7,598 nt of DNA, from the NCBI GenBank assembly GCA_029240395.1, contig JAREAJ010000043.1, positions 1-7,598 of the forward strand, in the 5' to 3' direction. Below are positions 1 through 5,403 of the stretch, piece after piece. The translations under genes and the position numbers were made by a program. How positions within the stretch are numbered: the first letter of the stretch is position 1; the number at the start of each line of letters is the position of its first letter. The notes under the pieces are model-generated. The model was not told the DNA's origin. It ran no database searches and saw nothing but the letters and a program-made list of their open reading frames with translations. The DNA is from Nitrososphaeraceae archaeon (GTDB taxonomy: Archaea; Thermoproteota; Nitrososphaeria; Nitrososphaerales; Nitrososphaeraceae).

Positions 1-393
1 CACAAAACGGCCATAACATATGTTTCCATAGGTTTCATTTTTCACAATCAATACTGGCATCGATGGAGAAATAACACCGGCCATAGGACCAACAGCGTCA
101 TGATCGTGATTTGGAGAAAACTCAATTTCTCCATCTTCTATCATCTTCACCGCTTCAGTCCAGCCCTGAGCATATCCTTCGTAGATCATTGTACCGACTA
201 TTGCACCTTTCATGGGACCACACATCCTCTTCCATTCTATCGGAGGGCCAGAATGAAATATTGAATTCTTTTTCATTTTGGGCATGACTTCAATGGCAGG
301 TTTTATATCGATCAAAAACGGCCTTGATCTAAGAATTCTATCTGTTGCAATTTTATTTGCTTTCTCTACTCTATTTTTTATTGGATTGTCCAT
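1..393 (-). CDS. allG: AllG/YlbE-like DUF1116 protein, oxamate carbamoyltransferase subunit (N-terminal part, cut by window edge)
   Basis: This is the first 131 codons of a DUF1116 protein; the reading frame is open to base 1, so the C-terminal two thirds lie outside the window. The family signature is clear: HSGPPIEWKRMCGPMKGA (about residues 47-64) and, further on, NHDHDAVGPMAGV (95-107) followed by SPSMPV, matching E. coli YlbE (HAGPPMRW and AVGPMGG). In E. coli AllG works with AllF and AllH as oxamic transcarbamylase in the cytoplasm, interconverting oxalurate plus phosphate with oxamate plus carbamoyl phosphate. The ATG at 391-393 is chosen because an in-frame TGA lies about 30 bases upstream with no other start between. 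It begins 48 bases after the carbamate kinase stop and is the last gene of the minus-strand operon visible here. It lacks the extra N-terminal VINxGL domain that many longer DUF1116 proteins carry; a separate small ORF in this operon encodes that piece. Confidence 0.9.
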   Translation of the reverse strand, partial: MDNPIKNRVEKANKIATDRILRSRPFLIDIKPAIEVMPKMKKNSIFHSGPPIEWKRMCGPMKGAIVGTMIYEGYAQGWTEAVKMIEDGEIEFSPNHDHDAVGPMAGVISPSMPVLIVKNETYGNICYGRFV

Positions 394-441
394 CTTCGAT
401 TTATCCCAATTTCTGTTTTGCCTTCATTAAGACATGAAAAT

Positions 442-1419
442 TCATGGTACAAAATGAGTTCCAGCATTCCCGTCTAGTGACTCTGAAAGTCTTTTCAAAT
501 TACCAATTATAGCTTCTTTACCGCCGTTCCGTATAAATGCTATCGAGGCGCGTACTTTTGGACCCATATCACCTTCTTCCAAGTCTGTTATATTAAGTCG
601 ATTAATTTCATTAAGTCTTATCTTTGAAACAAGCTGTTGATTACTCTTACCATAGTTTTCGTATAGACCATCCACATCTGTTAAAAGTATTAATTTTGTT
701 GCACCAATAAGAGTTGCCACTCTTTCACTAGCAAGGTCTTTATCTACTACTGCATCTACTCCAGTTAATGTTCCATTCTTCTCTATCACTGGAATGCCTC
801 CTCCACCGCATGCAACCACCAGGAATCCGGCATCAACCATTGTACGAATTGCATGTGATTCAACGATCTGAAGTGGCTTTGGAGATGCTACTACTCGCCT
901 GAATCCTCTACCTGCATATTCTTTTAACGTCCAATCAGGCCTTTCACGCATTATCGACTCGGTCTGCCCTTCATTGAAAAAAGGACCGATAGGTTTAGTT
1001 GGGTTTTGAAAAGCGGGATCGCTCTTATCAACCTTGACTCTAGTAATCAAAGTAATAACGTCCTTATCCACCTTTCTTTCCTCCAGTATATTTTTTAAGG
1101 ATTGTTGGATCATATAGCCTATCCAACCCTGGGTTTGTGCTCCACATGCATCAATCGGAAAAGGGGGTGCATACTTCTTGGCAATCTCATTTTTCAGAAG
1201 GATATATCCTACCTGAGGTCCGTTCCCATGAGTTACTACTACCCTATAGTCCTGGACCAAATCCGCTATTTTCCTTGCAGCAGGTTGAAAATTTGCATCT
1301 TGTTCTTCAAAGCTTCCACTTTGTCCACTTCGTAGTAAGGCATTTCCTCCCAATGCAACAACTAAAGACTCTTGAGAGATAAAAAATGCTAAGATATTCT
1401 GTGTGGAACTTTTGGTCAA
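442..1419 (-). CDS. arcC: Carbamate kinase
   Basis: Carbamate kinase catalyses carbamoyl phosphate + ADP to ATP + carbamate, which falls apart to ammonia and CO2. The 325-residue product is close to the family's usual 300-315 and all hallmarks are present: VALGGNALL (21-29), THGNGPQVG (63-71), DACGAQTQGWIGYMI (90-104), PTKPIGPFF (140-148), RGFRRVVASPKP (171-182), ACGGGGIPV (203-211), DAVVDKDLAS (222-231), LLTDVDGLY (245-253) and MGPKVRA (285-291). The start is uncertain: TTG at 1417-1419 is the only standard start between an in-frame TGA (1441-1443) and the first conserved strand. It adds about 17 residues before the usual N-terminus, has no Shine-Dalgarno site, and makes the gene overlap the allH frame by 113 bases. 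Its place among allF, allH and allG suggests it plays the part of E. coli AllK (YbcF), the carbamate kinase of the allantoin pathway, rather than that of an arginine-deiminase ArcC. No arginine-pathway gene is visible. Confidence 0.95.
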   Translation of the reverse strand: MTKSSTQNILAFFISQESLVVALGGNALLRSGQSGSFEEQDANFQPAARKIADLVQDYRVVVTHGNGPQVGYILLKNEIAKKYAPPFPIDACGAQTQGWIGYMIQQSLKNILEERKVDKDVITLITRVKVDKSDPAFQNPTKPIGPFFNEGQTESIMRERPDWTLKEYAGRGFRRVVASPKPLQIVESHAIRTMVDAGFLVVACGGGGIPVIEKNGTLTGVDAVVDKDLASERVATLIGATKLILLTDVDGLYENYGKSNQQLVSKIRLNEINRLNITDLEEGDMGPKVRASIAFIRNGGKEAIIGNLKRLSESLDGNAGTHFVP

Positions 1420-2323
1420 TAATTGTATAGAGTGCGGCAGTCATGCCAATACCAATATCAGCCCCTGATGTATGTCCTCTATAGCTGATTTGGCATAAAA
1501 GTGACATATACTTTTCTGGATCTCCTGTAGATACGGAGTTTATCATTTCCTGGATCTGCTCATCTACGATGCATTTTTCGTAATACTCTATGAGCTTAGA
1601 ACTCATCCATGTGGTGCTATTAACTACCTTTTTACCATGCAATACTATGTTAGTAGCTCTTGAAAGATCTGTTAATTTATTAAATAAGACACAATAACCG
1701 CACATGAAGTCGTCACCAGAAGGAGTATATCCTGGTCCCTTCCCACAAAATTCCATCAATGTATTTGATATTTGCTCTACGAACTTTTTATTATCTTTAG
1801 TCTGTATGTAGCGTTGTATTTGCGCTAAACTTTTGGATAATAATCCGCTAGTAGTAAAATCAGGATCTAATAAACAGCCTCTTCTGGCTGTTTTCAATAG
1901 CGTATCAAATATCCTGCTGTATGCCTTTGCAAATCCTTTCAGATTTTTATAACAAGGTTTTTCAAAGTTATTCTGGAAGATTCTAGATTTATTAAGATCT
2001 ATACGAAGAGGCTTGCCGATTAATAATGTCTCATTATCTTGTTTTCTTAATTTAGACCCATAGGACACAAGCCCCTTAAATCCGCTGGTTATATCGTGTG
2101 CAGGAAATAGATTCAAGGTAATAGGTGATCGAATTTTCCCTAGTGTAACAACTAAAAGTTCGTTGTTAATCATTTTGATGTTCATGGTAGCATCAAAAAC
2201 GCTGACGACCTTGCCCAGATAGCTGTTTGCCGAAGACAAATATATTTGTGGTGAAAATCGGTATCCTATCGACTGACAGGTAAACAAGAAATGATTTTTT
2301 TTCATATCAGATCTAGATATCAT
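1307..2323 (-). CDS. allH: AllH/YlbF-like DUF2877 protein, oxamate carbamoyltransferase subunit
   Basis: This 338-residue protein belongs to the DUF2877 family, whose E. coli member YlbF is AllH, the third subunit of oxamic transcarbamylase. Family features in order are: GKVVSVFDATMNIKM (37-51, the usual GxVxSvFxxaxN start), the glycine/proline-rich core KGPGYTPSGDDFMCGY (195-210), the STTWMSSKLIEYY helix (236-248) and the C-terminal GHTSGADIGIGM (283-294). The ATG at 2321-2323 is taken as start; a second ATG lies at codon 7. It is longer than E. coli YlbF (about 270), with roughly 35 extra residues before the first conserved block. About 44 residues follow the last one and run out of frame through the start of the carbamate kinase gene. 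That tail (rich in Cys, Lys and Trp) resembles no part of the family I know and may be a real extension or the effect of a local frameshift. The gene lies 27 bases after the small FdrA-tail ORF in the same operon. Confidence 0.88.
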   Translation of the reverse strand: MISRSDMKKNHFLFTCQSIGYRFSPQIYLSSANSYLGKVVSVFDATMNIKMINNELLVVTLGKIRSPITLNLFPAHDITSGFKGLVSYGSKLRKQDNETLLIGKPLRIDLNKSRIFQNNFEKPCYKNLKGFAKAYSRIFDTLLKTARRGCLLDPDFTTSGLLSKSLAQIQRYIQTKDNKKFVEQISNTLMEFCGKGPGYTPSGDDFMCGYCVLFNKLTDLSRATNIVLHGKKVVNSTTWMSSKLIEYYEKCIVDEQIQEMINSVSTGDPEKYMSLLCQISYRGHTSGADIGIGMTAALYTIIDQKFHTEYLSIFYLSRVFSCCIGRKCLTTKWTKWKL

Positions 2324-2350
2324 TCTCGTAAATGCTTTTTTGGATTTTTT

Positions 2351-2521
2351 CTAAAGTATTTTAGAGAGAATGTCTTCACTCTCCTTGTCAAGTTTTGTAG
2401 AAGGCCTACTCCAATCAACTTGAATTGCATTAACGTTTTGATCCCGCAGTGACTGAAAGAAGATATCGAGACCAAGATTTATAACATTCAATTTCGAATT
2501 CAATAAATCATGTTTACTCAA
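2351..2521 (-). CDS. Stand-alone FdrA C-terminal / DUF1116 N-terminal domain, small 56-residue protein
   Basis: A short frame between allF and allH encodes a protein whose centre reads LNVINLGLDIFFQSLRDQ and VDWSRPS (residues 11-41). This matches the end of E. coli FdrA (VINIGLRSFALEL, then YQWSPVAGG and a final leucine-rich helix) and the extra N-terminal segment of longer DUF1116 proteins (VINxGLxxFxxxLxxQG, then VDWxPP). The allF product here ends before this segment and the allG product starts after it, so the piece that is normally fused to one partner is encoded on its own. The TTG start at 2519-2521 overlaps the allF stop by 8 bases (ATTGAGTAA), with AGGTGG five bases before it. A GTG at 2528-2530 is the alternative, and an in-frame TAG lies just above that. 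It probably serves as a small structural subunit or linker of the AllFGH complex; that role is inference. Confidence 0.82.
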   Translation of the reverse strand: MSKHDLLNSKLNVINLGLDIFFQSLRDQNVNAIQVDWSRPSTKLDKESEDILSKIL

Positions 2522-4151
2522 TGATGCCACCTAAATCAACGTATTTAGAATAAATCTGTTCCAAATCTATTCTGCCCCTAGAAGCTATTGTTGCAGATGC
2601 GATTGTTGCGAAAGCGTTAGTTGGCATGACAATTACACCTGACCTTTTCAGCAGCTGCACACTGGACTCATAATTTTGTGGATCTCTTTTAGTACCACAG
2701 ACGTATGCTACTATGCTGAGATACCTTCCTTGCCTCTCTGCGTTCGTTTTTGCATTCCTGATTTCGTTTATAATCGCTCCAACGGGATCAGAATTCGACC
2801 CGTAGCCTAGGACAAAATCCAACATTATTACTGCTACCTTTGAATCCATAGATTCGTCAAGCAATCTTAATTTTCTTATCGTTGGATCTATCATAGGATG
2901 GGCTCTTCCTTCGGTAAATTCTTCTTCTCCTAGATCAATAATAGAATTCATATGACTTTTTGATGTGCTTGGCAAAGCTTGCGAACCAACAATAGGGACG
3001 TTAGAGTAAATATCTTTTAGAGGAATTCCATTTAAAATTACTTGAGCTTCATATGTAAACGTTCCTCCTGTGAGGAGCGCTCTTAGATATTTCTGATTCT
3101 TATGCACCTTTTGCCATTCCTTTTCCAACCTCTTGCGTAAAGTCATTGAGGGAATGTAAATTTCCTCTATAGTTTTTTTGCCCAACTGCTTTGCAACAGC
3201 TAATACAGAAGACGTTAGAGTATTTACTTCCATTACTTTTCGTGCTTTAACATGATAGTTGATCTTTTCGGCTGTGCCCATAAAAGTTAGAACATAATTT
3301 TTCTTCCCATTGTTCAGAATATAATTAATAATTTTTTCTTTTACCTGAGAAGAAGGTGGTTTTGATACTATATCAATTATTGTGATATCCTTACAAGCTT
3401 CCAATGCTTTTATTGATTCTATGGTCATTATTCCACCTATCTCATCTTTGGGATCATTCCCACCAACTCCCAATCCATGTTTAACACCTATTTCCGATCG
3501 ATCTAATAGTGTGGAGACTTCTTGGAGACCAGTGCCGGCTGCTGCCACAATTCCGACTGGTCCATTTCTTATAATATTTGAAAAGCCTATGCCTTTGCCG
3601 TTAATGATAGAGGTTCCTGATCCTGGACCTAAAATCAAAATGCCGTTATCTGAAGCATGTTTCTTTATTACCAGCTCATCTGAAATAGGAACATGGTCAC
3701 TGAATATCTGCTGGTGGATACCAGCATCAATCAACCTTAAAGAAATATCCTTAACATATTCACCAGGAACAGAGATTAGAGCTAAATTGGTATCAGGCAT
3801 TGATATTATCACGGAATCAAGATCCAAAGTTTGACCACTTTTGCCAGTGCCAGATATTATTTTGTCGGTTCCCTCAAGTAAATTGTCTAGCCTTGTCAAG
3901 ACAGAGTCTAATGATCTTTTGTCCTGTGCCTTGATAGCTATTACTGAATCAGATTCCTTAGCTTGCTTAATTTTATCTTCAGGAAAGCCAAGTTTGGAAA
4001 GGATTTGCTTATTGGTCCTAGTACCCATTATCACAGCGGCTTCATTTATTCCAGGTTCGCGTTTAATCTTGTCAGATATCTTTAAAAGCTGAAGTGAGTC
4101 TCTGTAAAAATTCTGCCTTATTTGAACATAAAAAAGAGCTTGGGACCGCAA
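2514..4151 (-). CDS. allF: AllF/FdrA-like acyl-CoA synthetase-fold subunit of oxamate carbamoyltransferase
   Basis: FdrA proteins share the fold of succinyl-CoA synthetase subunits; in E. coli FdrA is AllF, a subunit of oxamic transcarbamylase. With a TTG start at 4149-4151 the product is 545 residues (E. coli FdrA is about 555). The start context FYVQIRQNFYRDSLQLL (8-24) matches the FdrA N-terminus. Next come MGTRTNKQIL (42-51), DTNLALISVPGEY (120-132), GPGSGTSII (175-183), VAAAGTGLQE (202-211), LGVGGNDPKDEIGG (227-240) and SKPP (263-266). The second half holds LTGGTFTYEA (360-369), RAHPMIDPTIR (416-426), LDFVLGYGSNSDP (444-456) and CGTKRDPQ (485-492). The frame stays open upstream to an ATG at 4307, but those 52 residues resemble no FdrA and would run across the promoter and start of the divergent transporter gene, so they are excluded. 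Compared with E. coli GPDCGT, the motif is GPGSGT. The usual C-terminal VINxGL piece is missing and is encoded by the next small gene. This is the first gene of the minus-strand operon. Confidence 0.9.
   Translation of the reverse strand: MRSQALFYVQIRQNFYRDSLQLLKISDKIKREPGINEAAVIMGTRTNKQILSKLGFPEDKIKQAKESDSVIAIKAQDKRSLDSVLTRLDNLLEGTDKIISGTGKSGQTLDLDSVIISMPDTNLALISVPGEYVKDISLRLIDAGIHQQIFSDHVPISDELVIKKHASDNGILILGPGSGTSIINGKGIGFSNIIRNGPVGIVAAAGTGLQEVSTLLDRSEIGVKHGLGVGGNDPKDEIGGIMTIESIKALEACKDITIIDIVSKPPSSQVKEKIINYILNNGKKNYVLTFMGTAEKINYHVKARKVMEVNTLTSSVLAVAKQLGKKTIEEIYIPSMTLRKRLEKEWQKVHKNQKYLRALLTGGTFTYEAQVILNGIPLKDIYSNVPIVGSQALPSTSKSHMNSIIDLGEEEFTEGRAHPMIDPTIRKLRLLDESMDSKVAVIMLDFVLGYGSNSDPVGAIINEIRNAKTNAERQGRYLSIVAYVCGTKRDPQNYESSVQLLKRSGVIVMPTNAFATIASATIASRGRIDLEQIYSKYVDLGGIIE
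2529..2534 (-). promoter_or_regulatory. Ribosome binding site for the small FdrA-tail gene
   Basis: Read on the minus strand, AGGTGG lies inside the last codons of allF, five bases before the TTG at 2521. It matches the AGGTG part of the archaeal Shine-Dalgarno consensus and favours that TTG over the GTG at 2530, which overlaps the site itself. It implies the small protein is made by translation coupled to allF. Confidence 0.45.
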
Positions 4152-4183
4152 AATGTATCTGGTATCTATCCTACATACGTCAG

Positions 4184-4206
4184 TATTTAAGGTTAAAGAA
4201 TTATAA
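4184..4206 (-). promoter_or_regulatory. Putative archaeal TATA region for the allF operon
   Basis: Read on the minus strand, the AT-rich stretch upstream of allF contains TTAAATA (4190-4184) preceded by CC, and a second candidate TTATAA (4206-4201). The first lies about 36 bases before the TTG at 4151, which would give a leader of about 10 bases if transcription starts 25-27 bases downstream. No Shine-Dalgarno site precedes the TTG, in keeping with a very short leader. Assignment rests on spacing and composition only. Confidence 0.4.
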
Positions 4207-4261
4207 TCTAAAAAAGCAAAAAATAAGTTTTTGAAGTTTCTGATACAAATTATGGGACAAA

Positions 4262-4270
4262 CTATAATAG
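4262..4270 (+). promoter_or_regulatory. Putative TATA box for the ABC transporter operon (leaderless)
   Basis: CTATAATAG is centred about 27 bases before the ATG at 4293, the distance expected between an archaeal TATA box and a transcript that begins at the start codon. This decides in favour of the ATG at 4293 over the in-frame ATG at 4272, which lies only a few bases from the box. No Shine-Dalgarno site is visible before either ATG. Found by spacing and sequence only. Confidence 0.45.
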
Positions 4271-4292
4271 GATGCATAAGATTATCCACAAT

Positions 4293-5339
4293 ATGTACTC
4301 GGAACAAAGTGTAACCTTGCGTGCTATTTTCGCCTCTGTGATATCAGCTGGACTAATCCTGGGATTCAGCAATGCATTTCAATTCCCCTCCAATACCTAT
4401 GCACAATCAGCACCTCTTAGGGTAGCATTATTAACCGATGCATTATTCAGCGACGGCGGATGGGGTGCCACAGCGTATAACGCCTCTCAGACCTTGAAAG
4501 AAAAATACGGTTTGGAATTAACAACTGTTGAGAATGTTGCGATTCCCGATATAGAGCCAACCTTAAGAGATTTCGCTGATCAAGGAAATGATCTTATTAT
4601 CGCTCATGGGTTTGAGTGGGGTGATCCAGCTTTGAGAGTTAGCGCTGACTATCCTGATACAAAGTTTGTAGTCTTTACAGGTCTTACCAACAGCAGTAAT
4701 GTAGCATCCGTCTTTCCAATGCAGCAAGAAGGATCCTATGTCCTTGGAGCTTTGGCGGCTATGATGTCAAAGACAGGCACGATTGGCTTTGTGGGTGGTC
4801 AGGCATATCCTAACATAATAAATATATTTGAAGGGTATAAACAGGGAGCCAGATCCATCAATCCTGACATAAAGGTAATAGGACAATATATTGATACTTT
4901 CACTGACCCTGCTCGAGGAAAAGAAGCTGGAGTCTCGCTAATAAATAATGGTGCCGATTTTCTCATTCACGTTGCAGACCTTTCAGGACAGGGAGTAATT
5001 CAGGCGGCCAGGGAGAAGGGAATTTATGCCTTGGGGGTCGTGGCTGATCAACATAATCTTGCTCCAGACACCGTATTGACCTCTTTTGTACTCGATATGG
5101 AAAAAGCCTTTGACGGAGCAATAAGAATGGTTCAGAATGGTAATTTCAGTGGCCAGCTTTATAAGCCTGGATTAGAGAGTGCAAAAGGTGCCTCCGGTGA
5201 CGGTATCGTATTCATTGCACCATTCTATAATCTCGATAGCAAGGTTCCCACTGATGTGAAACAGAGGCTTAACCAAATCGTCCAAGACATAATAAGTGGC
5301 AAGATCGTAGTTCCGGAGCGGACAGAAGCTTCGTCCTAA
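4293..5339 (+). CDS. BMP-family (PnrA-like) substrate-binding protein of an ABC importer
   Basis: This is the extracytoplasmic binding protein of a BMP/Med-type ABC importer, a family that includes the purine nucleoside receptor PnrA. With the ATG at 4293 it has 348 residues: a Sec signal peptide with a hydrophobic core (about 11-29) ending at SNTYAQS, with likely cleavage near residue 37. The mature part starts with LRVALLTDALFSDGGWG (42-58), then YNAS (62-65), AHGFEWGD (104-111), the hinge SYVLGALAAMMSKTGTIGFVGG (148-169), PDIKVIGQYIDTFTDP (191-206) and DLSGQGVIQAAREKGI (229-244). There is no lipobox cysteine, so the protein is released or held by an uncleaved signal segment. The AHGFEWGD motif and a Trp in the first loop place it outside the classic nucleoside receptors, as far as I recall them, so the ligand is open. 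It is the first gene of the plus-strand operon; the ATPase follows after 64 bases. An ATG at 4272 would add seven residues. Confidence 0.9.
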   Translation: MYSEQSVTLRAIFASVISAGLILGFSNAFQFPSNTYAQSAPLRVALLTDALFSDGGWGATAYNASQTLKEKYGLELTTVENVAIPDIEPTLRDFADQGNDLIIAHGFEWGDPALRVSADYPDTKFVVFTGLTNSSNVASVFPMQQEGSYVLGALAAMMSKTGTIGFVGGQAYPNIINIFEGYKQGARSINPDIKVIGQYIDTFTDPARGKEAGVSLINNGADFLIHVADLSGQGVIQAAREKGIYALGVVADQHNLAPDTVLTSFVLDMEKAFDGAIRMVQNGNFSGQLYKPGLESAKGASGDGIVFIAPFYNLDSKVPTDVKQRLNQIVQDIISGKIVVPERTEASS

Positions 5340-5403
5340 TTTTTGTTCCAAAGGAGCGATCCGAATATCTGGTATCGTTCGCTGTAAGGGGAATTAGCTA
5401 AAC

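Noticed and set aside
1102..1382. Two overlapping plus-strand open frames (77 and 81 residues) inside the carbamate kinase gene
   Set aside because: Both lie antisense to the conserved kinase motifs and resemble no known protein.
3382..3834. 150-residue open frame on the plus strand inside allF
   Set aside because: It lies antisense to well-conserved FdrA motifs, its product is low-complexity Ser/Pro/Ile-rich with no recognisable domain, and it is best explained as the shadow of the real gene.
3841..4092. 83-residue plus-strand open frame inside allF
   Set aside because: Antisense shadow of the conserved allF N-terminus, with no family resemblance.
4152..4307. Upstream extension of the allF frame to an ATG at 4307, adding 52 residues
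   Set aside because: The added residues match nothing in the FdrA family and would cross the divergent promoter region and the start of the binding-protein gene on the other strand.
5340..5403. Possible hairpin in the gap between the binding protein and ATPase genes
   Set aside because: Only a four-base GCGA/TCGC-like pairing can be found, without a T-rich tail; too weak to call a terminator or attenuator.
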